Source: Candidatus Zixiibacteriota bacterium
Lineage (GTDB): Bacteria > Zixibacteria > MSB-5A5 > GN15 > FEB-12
Direction: 5' to 3'
Length of the DNA stretch: 64,000 bases
Assembly (NCBI GenBank): GCA_024280215.1
Contig: JAJRQO010000015.1
Span: 62,001-126,000 of the forward strand
Below, piece after piece: positions 34,501 to 43,497 of this stretch. The stretch's first letter is position 1, and every line of letters begins with the position of its first letter. The notes below the pieces were generated by a model. That model saw only the letters and a list, made by a program, of their open reading frames with translations. It did no database searches and had not been told where the DNA came from. The translations under genes were made by a program, and so were the position numbers.

Positions 34501-34845
34501 TTTGAAAGTGGCAGACCATTTACTCCAGGAAGAGACTATCCTGATGTTAATGCTGACTTGGGTGAGAATATTCAAAGAAACTCTTTAAGAAAACCTGCTA
34601 TTTTAAACTTTGATGTTCGTTTCTCAAAAGACTTTAAAATCGTTGGTTTAGATAACAAATTTATTGTACAAATAGAAAATATATTCGATAATATTAATAT
34701 AAATTCTGTATATCCAAACACAGGCCGACCTGATACTGAAGCAAGTTTAAGTGGTGTTATTCATGGTGGTACAGCGTTCGATAACAATCCAAGTAACTAT
34801 GATTATGGTCGCCAAATTAGATTGGGAATCGAAGTCAACTTATAA
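31510..34845 (+). CDS. TonB-dependent receptor with CarboxypepD-reg domain and EF-hand-like insertion
   Basis: A 1111-residue outer-membrane receptor. The ATG at 31510 has AGGAGGA 7 bases upstream and opens a signal peptide (about 1-30). Residues about 33-110 form a carboxypeptidase-regulatory-like domain (GQVKGVLTDDKTGEAIFGASV), then the plug (VTTVDELLTAVSGV, IRGGRAFEVGYIVDGVPM), then the beta-barrel. Within the barrel part, bases about 32860-33480 encode at least six DxNGNGxxD-type loops (DRNGNGVYD, DLNGNGVWD, DKNGNGVLD, DRNGNGLFD, DVNGNGVWD) that look able to bind calcium. Substrate unknown. PorV-like and lipoprotein genes follow closely, suggesting a surface uptake or secretion unit. Confidence 0.88.
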   Translation: MFKSGKRCLLSFLILAGCLAILPLHLFAASTGQVKGVLTDDKTGEAIFGASVLVVGKNTGANSDFDGKFLIKRLDPGTYTLRISHLEYNTVEIQDVIINSDITSEQNLKMSKKVSELDKTIVVTGEIDRLGLTEVGNQVIMGREEIETAPVTTVDELLTAVSGVVTNNAGEVFIRGGRAFEVGYIVDGVPMGDPLGGLGQSGANLSLVSGSIQEFTVIKDGFDPEYGNALSGIVKIKTQTGSKDVTRLNMQYITDDFGNDDLNKYSINMDYVRFKLSGPDPIFKNKILPALGINALEDKELTYFFYAEMDKNDGDYQYDRFDSDITAREFSSFNVLGFDVPNRKYNNYYWMGNIKFRPVQSMSVIVSYKNSQTRQTLFAWDYRYSAQTAPIHVNKWSTFSFEVSQQVSPNMNYEFIGSYSENGTTQKPGDPNNPEQGLNPDQFNFDYEWERYDDRNGNGVYDAPEPVINLFPDTTDYGTNFTGAAYTLGEFNFEQNTQGATAEFSDFRFNDNGILDNLEGEPYIDLNGNGVWDQGDYLHDKNGNGVLDANLESHINKRTPEPYTDGDSVIGEPFTDLNGNNVYDPGTDIFIKSVGPDNDDLNHDGLHNGPLSPWQEGIPYLDRNGNGLFDAPNLKYDIGEPFEDVNGNGVWDGGGSRSFYDPNTFSETSIWHNRKVETMRGELKVFWQLGNHELKVGAALQKEDLLFQEIEKPYLQYTGRPDGGPYPDRGAFRDMFSYDPWGGQVYFRDKLEYGSMIASLGFRWDFFIQDKNDLVEVARNDDLGSGIILGDRQKFSPRIGFSYPISDKAKVHFNYGHFFQRPALTYVYQRNTASASLNTVIGNYNLDYMKTIQYSFGVKYAMSENYSLDLSGYFKDEFDKINQKSVRVGGLFRQQYQNSDYGRGRGFEITLDKRGGGYVNGLVSYSYAFAFGKASQTNAAYLTDFENSRDPLDEAPLDNDVRHSLKTSIQVFIPNTVKPKLFGLPIPNGWSMNVQMFFESGRPFTPGRDYPDVNADLGENIQRNSLRKPAILNFDVRFSKDFKIVGLDNKFIVQIENIFDNININSVYPNTGRPDTEASLSGVIHGGTAFDNNPSNYDYGRQIRLGIEVNL

Positions 34846-34880
34846 TGAAGAAAAATATTTGTAAAAATAAAGAGGATATT

Positions 34881-35870
34881 ATGTCTTTAGCAAAAAATAC
34901 AAAACAAGGCAGCTTTACACTGAAACGTGTACTGACTTTAAGCCTTGCCGTATTATTGACATGCGGAGCAATATTATTGCCTTCCAATGTTAATGCTCAG
35001 GCTAAAGTTGGTACTACCGGTGCTCAATTCTTAGAGTTAGGGGTTTCAGCTCGTGCTATGGGTATGGCAGAAGCGTTTACAGCTGCTGCTGATGATATCT
35101 CTGCTGTGTATTATAATCCAGCAGGTCTTGTAAATCTATATGGTTATGAAGTCGCATTTACACAAATCCAAATGCCGTCAGATATAAGCTATTCTTTTGT
35201 TGGCTTCGGGATGCCACTTGAATCTGTTGGTGGGGTCTTAGGTGTAGGATTTTATGGCTTACGTTCTGGCGATATGATCGAAAGAACATATGAAAGAGGA
35301 ACTATTGAGGGTACAGGAAGAACTTTTTCTTGGGACGACTATGCGGCATCTATAAGTTATGGTAGATACCTCACTGATCGCTTTTCTGTTGGTATCTCTG
35401 TGAAATTTATTGGTCAGAACTCGCTTGACTATTCTGCTTCTGGATGGGCTGCTGATGTTGGTACTAACTATGATACTGGTTTCAGAGGTTTTAAAATTGC
35501 GATGTCAATTTCTAACTTTGGTCCTGATATGACATTTATCAGTAATTCTTTCCCGCTTCCTATTAACTTTAAGTTTGGTGGAACTATCAATGTTGTCGAA
35601 GCTGAAAATCACATTCTTGCTTTTGCGGCTGAAGGATCTCATCCTTCTGATAACTTAGAAAAATATAATGCTGGTATGGAATATACTTTCAAAGAACGTT
35701 TTTCTCTTAGAGGCGGAAGTCGCTTTAACTATGATGAAGATGGCTTTACGGCTGGTGGTGGTGTACGTGTACCATTTGGTGAAGAAGGCGAAATTCGATT
35801 TGACTATGCATTCCAGGATTTTGGAGTGTTAACAGAAGTTCACCGTTTTACAATGTCCTTGGCATTTTAG
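34881..35870 (+). CDS. PorV/PorQ family outer membrane protein
   Basis: A 329-residue beta-barrel protein. A basic N-terminus and signal peptide (about residues 1-39, ending NVNAQA) precede GTTGAQFLELGVSARAMGMAEAFTAAADDISAVYYNPAGL; the block SARAMGMAEA and YYNPAGL is the signature of PorV/UPF0164 proteins. PorV carries cargo of the type IX secretion system to the attachment complex in Bacteroidota; related proteins with other roles exist in neighbouring phyla. The ATG at 34881 has GAGG 5 bases upstream. An in-frame ATG at 34845 shares a base with the receptor stop and might be used through coupling. T9SS-like sorting domains on the proteases at 40531 and 43498 fit such a role. Confidence 0.82.
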   Translation: MSLAKNTKQGSFTLKRVLTLSLAVLLTCGAILLPSNVNAQAKVGTTGAQFLELGVSARAMGMAEAFTAAADDISAVYYNPAGLVNLYGYEVAFTQIQMPSDISYSFVGFGMPLESVGGVLGVGFYGLRSGDMIERTYERGTIEGTGRTFSWDDYAASISYGRYLTDRFSVGISVKFIGQNSLDYSASGWAADVGTNYDTGFRGFKIAMSISNFGPDMTFISNSFPLPINFKFGGTINVVEAENHILAFAAEGSHPSDNLEKYNAGMEYTFKERFSLRGGSRFNYDEDGFTAGGGVRVPFGEEGEIRFDYAFQDFGVLTEVHRFTMSLAF

Positions 35871-35889
35871 AGAAAGACTGGTAAGGTAG

Positions 35890-38052
35890 ATGAATAAATA
35901 TATTATGAAAAATAAAACTAAAATTTTGACTATGTTGTTTGCAACATTGATTGTTCTTGTCTCAATGTTTATGCTCTCTGGCTGTTCTGATACAGTTTCT
36001 GGAGATGTTAATGCGAACATTGCACCGATTGTTCAATTTGTAAATATCCCACCTGAAGGTCAATTGTTCTCAAGAAATCCTGAAGTTCATTGGATTGGTA
36101 CTGATCCTGATGGGTTGATTGATTATTATCGTTATCATATTATTGATAGTGTGACTGTTGAGGCTGGTGGTGGTCTTGAAATGTACAAAGATTCTCTTAC
36201 GGATGATCAATGGATTCAAATTGATTTAAATCAAACAGAATCTGATCCGCATACCACTAATACATTACCATTATTGGCTGATACATTAGACCCTGTCGCA
36301 AATCCAATTGCTCAGTATATCTTTATTCAAGCGTTTGATTTAGAAGGTAAGGGGTCGCTTATTGCTTCTCGTTTATTTAGTCGCAATGATAACCCACCTG
36401 AGACATTTATCTTTGACATTGGTAATGATACCCCATTCGTAAACTCTGTGTTCGAGGGTGGTATTGTAACTGGTGCAAGATTTAAATGGTGGGGTGAAGA
36501 TAGAAAAGATTATGATGATATAGGACTGACACCTCCTCCTTTTGACTACGAGTGGAAAATCTTTGGTCCATTTACAAAAGATACAATTGATATAATTAAT
36601 AATACTTTAGTTGAAGATGTCTTTGTGACCGCTGATGCCATAATTTTACATCTCGGTGATACGTTGTGGACTTGTGAAACTATCCAAGTCGATACAGTTA
36701 TTGGTGGTGACTCTACTACGATACCTGTTGAAAATTGTACTGGAGTCGAGTTCGATGCAACATTCTTCTCAGACTCAGGAAGTACTCCATTCTATACAAA
36801 AAGTAGAATCTTAAATATTGATACTACTTTAGTAACGGATAAATTTATTGTTGCTTCCTTTAATGGTATTGACGAATGGGTTCAAAACGAATCCGATACA
36901 ATCTATAACTTGTATCGTAATTTTCCTTCTGATACAACCTTAGAGATGAACTTTATCTTTTGGACTCGTTCAAGAGATGATGCCTTAGTAAAAGATTTAA
37001 CACCTGAATTTGTTACATTCCCAATCATCAATCCAAAATATGAACGGGATATTGCAGTACTTGATTTTACTCCGTCTAATGGTATTCAATATGCCAATGT
37101 GGATTCATCAAAAGCATTTTGGTATAATATCATTCATAACTGGGCTGATTCGACAGGAAGAACAATTATTTTTGACACTTCTGAATTTGCTCCTGGAGTT
37201 GGTTTATCAAAAACAGGCATTGACTATGTAAACCCTGGTAGATATGGTGTAGGTCAAATACCACTTAGTATTTTATTGAAGCATAAAGTACTTATTCTTA
37301 ATAGTGAATCGTATAGAAGTTCTGGTTTCACTTCTACAAATAGAATTTTATATCCAGAGATATTGTCCGCTATGGATGCTGGAATTAATGCTTGGGCTGT
37401 TTGGAGAAACCCACTTTCTTCAGTTTTTTCAAAAGACTATCAAGATAGGCTTGAAGTTCCTACTACATATACTCGATATCTTGGTGTAGATTTAATGACA
37501 TATACTGGTTGGTGGGCAAATGGGCTATTTGAAGGTATTCGAAATGAAGACTTTATTGGGACCTATTCAATAGATGAAAGCCAATGGCCAAATCTTGATA
37601 TTGATACAACTCTTTTGCATACAAGACTTAAATGGGGATTAACAAACTTTCTTCCTGAATGGAATGATTCCCTTGCTGCCTTACCTGAAGTAAACTGGGC
37701 TGCCAGAAGTTTCGGAACAGAAGTTATGTATCTTTATAAATCAAAATACGGTAACAATAATCCGTTTCGCTTCCAGTTTGAAGGTTCTCCTGTTGGACAT
37801 AAATTCCAGTCTAACTTGTTTAGATCTGTTCATTTTAACTTTACATTACTTACAATGAATGCTCAACAAGCACAGGAAATCTCTAACAATGTCTTAGATT
37901 GGTTGTATAATCCAGCTTTAAGCGGTACTGTTATGAGAGAAGATCGGTATGATGATGCTGTCTTTAAGATTTCTATCGAAGAGGCTCGCCAAAATTATGG
38001 TGAACGTTTGATAGAGCAAGCTGAATTAAGAAAAGAACAAAGCAGTAATTAA
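35890..38052 (+). CDS. Large surface/periplasmic lipoprotein of unknown function
   Basis: A 720-residue predicted lipoprotein: signal sequence followed by the lipobox MLSGCSD, with Cys near residue 32. The next 90 residues (PPEGQLFSRNPEVHWIGTDPDGLIDYYRYHI) resemble an Ig/fibronectin-like fold. Most of the rest is Asp- and Thr-rich beta sequence, and the last 250 residues look like a separate alpha/beta domain (AVLDFTPSNG, HKVLILNSESYRSSG). I do not recognise a family. It lies 19 bases after the PorV-like gene with a weak AAGG site and ends before a strong terminator, so it is the last gene of the receptor operon. A substrate-binding partner of the receptor is a reasonable guess only. Confidence 0.7.
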   Translation: MNKYIMKNKTKILTMLFATLIVLVSMFMLSGCSDTVSGDVNANIAPIVQFVNIPPEGQLFSRNPEVHWIGTDPDGLIDYYRYHIIDSVTVEAGGGLEMYKDSLTDDQWIQIDLNQTESDPHTTNTLPLLADTLDPVANPIAQYIFIQAFDLEGKGSLIASRLFSRNDNPPETFIFDIGNDTPFVNSVFEGGIVTGARFKWWGEDRKDYDDIGLTPPPFDYEWKIFGPFTKDTIDIINNTLVEDVFVTADAIILHLGDTLWTCETIQVDTVIGGDSTTIPVENCTGVEFDATFFSDSGSTPFYTKSRILNIDTTLVTDKFIVASFNGIDEWVQNESDTIYNLYRNFPSDTTLEMNFIFWTRSRDDALVKDLTPEFVTFPIINPKYERDIAVLDFTPSNGIQYANVDSSKAFWYNIIHNWADSTGRTIIFDTSEFAPGVGLSKTGIDYVNPGRYGVGQIPLSILLKHKVLILNSESYRSSGFTSTNRILYPEILSAMDAGINAWAVWRNPLSSVFSKDYQDRLEVPTTYTRYLGVDLMTYTGWWANGLFEGIRNEDFIGTYSIDESQWPNLDIDTTLLHTRLKWGLTNFLPEWNDSLAALPEVNWAARSFGTEVMYLYKSKYGNNNPFRFQFEGSPVGHKFQSNLFRSVHFNFTLLTMNAQQAQEISNNVLDWLYNPALSGTVMREDRYDDAVFKISIEEARQNYGERLIEQAELRKEQSSN

Positions 38053-38075
38053 CTTACTGTTCTCATATATTATTG

Positions 38076-38108
38076 AAAAGGATTGAACATTTGTTCAATC
38101 CTTTTTTT
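38076..38108. terminator. Terminator between convergent lipoprotein and glycosyltransferase genes
   Basis: A 13-base-pair perfect stem (AAAAGGATTGAAC and its complement) with a 4-base loop ATTT is followed by T residues on the plus strand. The 3' end of the minus-strand gene lies in its tail. The minus strand also has four T after the stem, so it may work in both directions. Confidence 0.85.
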
Positions 38109-40266
38109 ATTGTTGTAGAATGTTTTCTATTTGTTGTAAGTTCTTATGATGAGGGAATTTCTCTAAAGCGATTTTTAAAACCTGTAGACCATTTTCTTTT
38201 TGGTTGGTAGAAAAATACCCACTTACTAAATTTAGATACGCATCAGCCAGAGAGGAATCAATTGCGATTGAACTATTGCTGTATCTGATTGCATCATTAA
38301 ACTTACCTGTGATTCCACTGATATATCCTAAATGATAATAAGAAAGTGCTCTCTGCTTATTCCACAAAATTGTTGTATTAGGCGAGAGATGCATAAACGA
38401 TGCATCGTCAGTCTCGATCGCTGGTGGGGTAGACTCCACCGCATCATGCAAAATTGAAATTGCCAACGAGTTCTGAATCGATGGGTCGTTATATATAGAT
38501 GTTGCCAGATCATTTAAAATATAAATATTATCACCAGTTCGTTTTCTTATATCTATAATCTGTTTTTGAATTTCAAATATAGAATGATTGAGATGAAAAA
38601 TTATCCGTCCCAAAAGTTGATTCGCAATAACTTTGTACGGTTCAAGTTCAAGGGATTTGTTTATTTGAACCAAAGCTGAATCATACATTCCTAAATTGTA
38701 ATAAATTGACGCCGCATTGGTAAAGCCTTTTGATTGCAGAGGGTGTAACATCTTTTCTCTATTGATATAATGCAATGCCGAATCAGTCTGACCTAATTTT
38801 AGATATGTCGCCCCAATGTTAAGATTACCCTCTGGCATATCAGGCTCACATGCGTTTGCTTTTTTAAACAATGCTAAGGCTTGTTTTTGTTCTCCCATTG
38901 CTGAATAATAAAGACCTTGTGATGTATATAAAAGTGATGCCGAACCTTGAGGGATTGTGACAACAGGGTAGTATGAGAAAAGTCCAAATAAAATAGTAAC
39001 GCCTAATATAATGGATGCATGTTTACGGTTTTTTTTGAATAAAACTCTGAGAGCCAATAATGTATGAGCAGATAAAATCAGATACAATGGAATAAGCGGG
39101 AGTCTGAAGCGACTGCTAAAAAAGAAGAGAGAAGTTAACAGTATATATAATATTATAATACTTCCAATAAAGAGTGCCTGCTTATTTTCTCGCCTTGTTA
39201 AAAGAAGCGAAGTAATACTCAAGCAAAATAAAATCCCAAATGACAAATAGTTATATTTTAGCACTGTTATTTTATTGAAAAATTGTTTTAAATACCGATT
39301 GTTAGAAATCTTCCTATTGGAAATATTATGATACAGCTTTTCAGTATATAACTGCAAAAAACGTGAAGGGTTTTCTTGAATCCATTGGAATGCTTTTACT
39401 GCCCAAAATGATGAAATCTCAATTGCTGATAATTTACGGTGGGATTCTTTTTCGGCAATATAGGAAATCTGTTTTATATGCCAATTGTATCCCAATGGTG
39501 CAGGCAGAACTGCCGAGAGTCCATCAGCGGCATCATTATTTCCCACATATAAATTTATTCCTCCCTGTGAAGCAATCAGTACAGCATCACCTGCGACAAC
39601 AATATTCCGAATAAAAACAGGAGCAATACAAAGAGTTAGACCAAGAGTAAAAAGAAGCACTTGTTTCAGTTTATATCTTTTCAAAACAAAAATAATTACC
39701 AGACAAAAAAGTGCTATTACTAATGCGGTCGGTCGTGTGATGGAGGCGAGGGAAAAAAAGAATCCAGAATAAAACAGTATTTTTGAAGAGTCCTCTTTCC
39801 ACCATTTTATATAGAAATAAATCGCTAATTGAAAGAGCAACATAAACAGAGAATCAAGCAATAACTCTGATTCAAAATAATAAATAATAGGGAAAATCGC
39901 ATGAAGAGTTCCAGCTATAAGTCCAGTATGTTTGTTATAGACATATTTTCCAATCAGATATGTTATATAAATAGATAAAAGACCAGGGAGAACTCCAAAA
40001 AGCCGTACCGCCCACAAAGAGACCCCGAACAATTTGTAAACTGCAGCCAAATAATAGATATAAAATGGTGCTCTAAAGTATGTTGTATCTCCCAAAAGAT
40101 TACCATCGGCAATTGTCAAAGCCCAATAATGATGGAAATTGTTATCTACTGTTAGTTGAGTCCATTCGGGTAATTGTGAGTACTCCCAAATATAGACCAA
40201 ACGTAAACAAAGTCCTAAAAGTAGAATAAGATAGATTGGTAAATGTTCTTTAATATGGCTTTTCAT
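38107..40266 (-). CDS. GT39-like membrane glycosyltransferase with C-terminal TPR repeats
   Basis: A 719-residue protein. The first 430 residues hold about 10-12 membrane helices. After the first helix an Asp-rich/His loop (VDNNFHHYWALTIADG) and YFRAPFYIYYLAAVYKLFG match the GT-C fold of the ArnT/PMT family, which moves a sugar from a polyprenyl phosphate to protein or lipid outside the membrane. Residues about 440-719 form TPR-like helices (LYTSQGLYYSAMGEQKQALALF, EGNLNIGATYLKLG), presumably periplasmic. The fusion of GT39-like and TPR parts is seen in FCB genomes and may glycosylate secreted proteins. It stands alone on the minus strand between plus-strand secretion genes. Acceptor unknown. 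Confidence 0.8.
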   Translation of the reverse strand: MKSHIKEHLPIYLILLLGLCLRLVYIWEYSQLPEWTQLTVDNNFHHYWALTIADGNLLGDTTYFRAPFYIYYLAAVYKLFGVSLWAVRLFGVLPGLLSIYITYLIGKYVYNKHTGLIAGTLHAIFPIIYYFESELLLDSLFMLLFQLAIYFYIKWWKEDSSKILFYSGFFFSLASITRPTALVIALFCLVIIFVLKRYKLKQVLLFTLGLTLCIAPVFIRNIVVAGDAVLIASQGGINLYVGNNDAADGLSAVLPAPLGYNWHIKQISYIAEKESHRKLSAIEISSFWAVKAFQWIQENPSRFLQLYTEKLYHNISNRKISNNRYLKQFFNKITVLKYNYLSFGILFCLSITSLLLTRRENKQALFIGSIIILYILLTSLFFFSSRFRLPLIPLYLILSAHTLLALRVLFKKNRKHASIILGVTILFGLFSYYPVVTIPQGSASLLYTSQGLYYSAMGEQKQALALFKKANACEPDMPEGNLNIGATYLKLGQTDSALHYINREKMLHPLQSKGFTNAASIYYNLGMYDSALVQINKSLELEPYKVIANQLLGRIIFHLNHSIFEIQKQIIDIRKRTGDNIYILNDLATSIYNDPSIQNSLAISILHDAVESTPPAIETDDASFMHLSPNTTILWNKQRALSYYHLGYISGITGKFNDAIRYSNSSIAIDSSLADAYLNLVSGYFSTNQKENGLQVLKIALEKFPHHKNLQQIENILQQ

Positions 40267-40476
40267 CTTTTAAAGATATGAAAATTATTGCCTCTTTGCT
40301 TATAATATTTTGCATCCATTTTTACCCTCCTAAATGAAGATTGTGCTAAGTTTTGCATTGTTGTGAAAATTATTTCGACAAATCAAATAAGGTCTGCTAA
40401 CCAATTTGCCTTAGTAATTCCCACTCTAACAAAGAGATACGTTTAACGTCTGAATGATTGGTTTACTGCTTCGGAT

Positions 40477-40492
40477 TGGCATGTCCCTTGCA
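40477..40492 (+). promoter_or_regulatory. Sigma54 (RpoN) promoter of the secreted protease operon
   Basis: TGGCATGTCCCTTGCA matches the sigma54 consensus TGGCACGnnnnTTGCA at every defined base but one, with GG and GC exactly 10 bases apart. Transcription would start near 40503, leaving a short leader that holds the AGGAG ribosome site of the S8 protease gene. A weaker sigma70-like reading (TTGCAA 40488-40493, TTATAA 40510-40515) overlaps it. Confidence 0.75.
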
Positions 40493-40530
40493 AAAGAGTA
40501 ATACGGACTTTATAAATTTTAGGAGAATCA

Positions 40531-43419
40531 ATGAGCTATTCTACTATTAAATCGATATTTCAAACTGTTCTATTATTACTTCTACTTACTTCAGTTGCCT
40601 CAGCCTCGGTTTTATCACCTCGGTTATCCGTGGCAAACGATTCTGACTCGCTTATAACGGTTGTTGTCTTTCTTGATACATACGAACAATCTTCTAAGCT
40701 ACAACTTATGGCACCAGCAAACAGAAGTTATAACCGTGCTGAAAATATCAAAAATGTAATCTCAAAACTAACTTCATATAGAGCGGACAATCAATTAAAT
40801 ATTGAATCTTATCTGAATCAAAATTCTAAAGAAAAAATTATCAAACATTGGATTGTACCTGCCTATACTGCTCAGCTTACTTTGACAGAAATTAAAATAT
40901 TGTCAGAATTACAAGGGGTAAAATCTATTATTGAAAATGCACAGCTTAACTTTGAAGCACCTATCAAAAATGTGCCTGCACCTCTATCAACTTCTATCGC
41001 AATATCAAATGAGCTTTCTCTTATGAATATTCCTGCTCTATGGAATAAAGGTCTTAAAGGAAAAGGCTCTTTAATTTGTTCGTTCGATACAGGTGTTGAT
41101 GGAACCCATCCTGCTCTTGCTTCTAAATGGAGAGGAAACCATACTGCTCTTTCTGCTTCATGGTTTTCAAAGGTTGCTCCTGAATCATTACCACAAGATG
41201 CGACTGGGCATGGTACCCATACAATGGGGGTTATGGTTGGTTCTATGGATGCTGATTCATTTGGTGTAGCTCCTGAAGCAGAATGGATTACCGCTGGTGT
41301 TATTGACCAAGGTCGTAGTTTAAGTATGACCTTAAGTGATATTATCGAGGCGTTCCAATGGTCATTAAATCCTGATGGTGATGTTAGTACAACTGATGAT
41401 GTTCCTGATGTTATTTTAAATAGCTGGGGGATTCCAAAAGGACTTTTCTTCCCATGTGATGATACTTTTTGGGGTGTCATTGACAATGTTGAAGCGGCAG
41501 GAATCGTTACTATATTTGCTGCTGGTAATGAAGGCCCTGAACCGATGTCAATTCGTTCACCTGCCGACAGAGCAACAACACCACTTAACTCTTTTTCTGT
41601 CGGGGCAGTGAATATAAATAAAGAAGTTGCTGACTTTTCAAGTCGGGGTCCTTCATCATGTGACCCAACGCAAATCAAACCTGAAGTTGTCGCCCCTGGT
41701 GTCAATATCCGTTCTTCCACAAAAGGTGGTGGGTTTGCTTATATGTCTGGTACTTCAATGGCGGCTCCATATATTGCTGGTTCGGTTGCTTTAATTCGTC
41801 AGTACAATGAAAACGCAACTGTTGAGCAAATTAAAAATGCATTTATCCAAGCAGCGATTGACTTAGGTGAAGCGAACGAAGATAATTCATACGGTCACGG
41901 CTTTGTCGATTTACAATCAATTTTACAATATATCCCGCTTCCTCTAAATCCATTATATGAAATTACATCATATAATTTTTCTAATCCGTACATTCTTCCA
42001 GGTGAATCATTTGAGCTTTTCTTAACTTTACAAAATTCTTTTGCAAATGTTGAAACTGCCATTGTACAAATAAAATCAGCAGATACCAATCTGACTATCC
42101 AGTCTAACTCTGAGACTTTCTTCTTTGGTGTTGATGGTACAATCGCACAAAATGCTAACGCTTACCAGATGACTCTCGATTCATCACTTGCCCATGGAGC
42201 AATTGTCGATCTTCAAGTTCTTATTAGCTCTACAAACACAACAGCAATCGACACCGTAGCACTTTCACTTACTGTTGGTGTACCATCGCAGGGTACAGTT
42301 GCGACTCATCAAAATTCTAAACTCAATCTTTCAGTCTCTGACTTTGGTTCATTCGGATTTGCTCCGGGTTCACTGTATAACCTCTCAAGTGATGGTTTTA
42401 GATTTAATAACTCACCAAATCTTCTCTATGAAACAGGTCTTGTCATCGGTCGTTCAGCACTTCAAATGTCAACTTCTATCCGTGATGAAAACGGCTCATT
42501 CAAAAAGTCCGATTTTAATCCGATTGTTTCACTTAGTGGCTCATCACTTTCTGCCTCTGGTGAAGAAAGTCGTACTGCTGTGTTTGATGACAGTAAATCA
42601 ACCACAGCAATTCCTATTGAAGTTCATCAGGAAACTATCCACTCAAATATTAGTGGGGAAGAGGGACTACTTATTGTTAAATACCGATTGGAAAATAGTT
42701 CAATCCAAACTATTTCAAACTTATACTTTGGTGCCTTACATGATTTCGATTTATCACAATCAGATAAGCTCCAATTTGATAACTCTCTTTCTTTGGTCTA
42801 TCAAACTGATGATAACGGTATCTATGTTGGTGTCGTAGCTCTTAAAAATATCGACTCGTTCAGAATGTTTGAAAACTCAAATGGTAAAATCGGTTTTACA
42901 AATAATGAACTGTTTATAACTCTTACCGAACAACAAAACAATATTGATAACTCTGTTGTAGGTGATATGATGTTTTTCACCTCCTCAGCACTTTTCTCAC
43001 TCGCTCCCAATCAATCATTTGAAATAGCTTATGCTTATGTTTGTGGCAACTCAATCAATGAATTGTATGACAACGCTGTTTTGGCTCAACAAAAATTTGA
43101 TATTACAACTGGTATTGATGACAATAATGTGAATCTTCCAAAACAGTTTGAGCTTCTTCAAAATTATCCGAACCCTTTTAACCCGACCACGACAATCCAG
43201 TTTAATCTCGCATCATCTTCTGATATCAAACTTGAAATTTACAATGTCTTAGGACAAAAGGTTAAAACCCTCGTTAATCGCAATCTTCCTGCTGGGTCGC
43301 ATGAATACCAATGGGATGCGACCGACAATGCAAATAGTTCTGTCGCAAGTGGGATTTATTTCTACAAATTAAGCTCTGACACGCAGTTTGAAACGCAAAA
43401 AATGACACTTTTAAAATAA
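40531..43419 (+). CDS. Secreted subtilisin-like (S8) serine protease with C-terminal sorting domain
   Basis: A 962-residue secreted protease. Signal peptide at about 1-25, then a propeptide to about 165. The catalytic domain shows the triad Asp in FDTGVDGTHP (about 186), His in GHGTHTMGV (about 228), the oxyanion Asn in FAAGNEG, and Ser in GTSMAAPYIAGS (about 409). After beta-rich domains it ends with a type-IX-like sorting domain: NYPNPFNPTTTIQF, NVLGQKVKTL, WDATD and ASGIYFYKL. AGGAG lies 7 bases before the ATG, and a near-consensus sigma54 promoter is 39 bases upstream. The M6 protease gene follows after 78 bases without a terminator, so both are probably one unit for extracellular protein degradation. 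Confidence 0.92.
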   Translation: MSYSTIKSIFQTVLLLLLLTSVASASVLSPRLSVANDSDSLITVVVFLDTYEQSSKLQLMAPANRSYNRAENIKNVISKLTSYRADNQLNIESYLNQNSKEKIIKHWIVPAYTAQLTLTEIKILSELQGVKSIIENAQLNFEAPIKNVPAPLSTSIAISNELSLMNIPALWNKGLKGKGSLICSFDTGVDGTHPALASKWRGNHTALSASWFSKVAPESLPQDATGHGTHTMGVMVGSMDADSFGVAPEAEWITAGVIDQGRSLSMTLSDIIEAFQWSLNPDGDVSTTDDVPDVILNSWGIPKGLFFPCDDTFWGVIDNVEAAGIVTIFAAGNEGPEPMSIRSPADRATTPLNSFSVGAVNINKEVADFSSRGPSSCDPTQIKPEVVAPGVNIRSSTKGGGFAYMSGTSMAAPYIAGSVALIRQYNENATVEQIKNAFIQAAIDLGEANEDNSYGHGFVDLQSILQYIPLPLNPLYEITSYNFSNPYILPGESFELFLTLQNSFANVETAIVQIKSADTNLTIQSNSETFFFGVDGTIAQNANAYQMTLDSSLAHGAIVDLQVLISSTNTTAIDTVALSLTVGVPSQGTVATHQNSKLNLSVSDFGSFGFAPGSLYNLSSDGFRFNNSPNLLYETGLVIGRSALQMSTSIRDENGSFKKSDFNPIVSLSGSSLSASGEESRTAVFDDSKSTTAIPIEVHQETIHSNISGEEGLLIVKYRLENSSIQTISNLYFGALHDFDLSQSDKLQFDNSLSLVYQTDDNGIYVGVVALKNIDSFRMFENSNGKIGFTNNELFITLTEQQNNIDNSVVGDMMFFTSSALFSLAPNQSFEIAYAYVCGNSINELYDNAVLAQQKFDITTGIDDNNVNLPKQFELLQNYPNPFNPTTTIQFNLASSSDIKLEIYNVLGQKVKTLVNRNLPAGSHEYQWDATDNANSSVASGIYFYKLSSDTQFETQKMTLLK

Positions 43420-43497
43420 GACTTTACAATGACTGGAACAGTCTACAAATTAGAATGTTTAAAGAGAATATAACTAAGATAAACAAAGGCATAGATA

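Noticed and set aside
40872-41720. A 282-codon open frame antisense to the S8 protease gene
   Set aside because: It lies wholly under a gene with all catalytic motifs; its composition is the reverse shadow of that gene and it has no ribosome site.
42275-42838. A 187-codon frame on the same strand inside the S8 protease gene
   Set aside because: Out-of-frame reading of the protease beta domains, no start signals.
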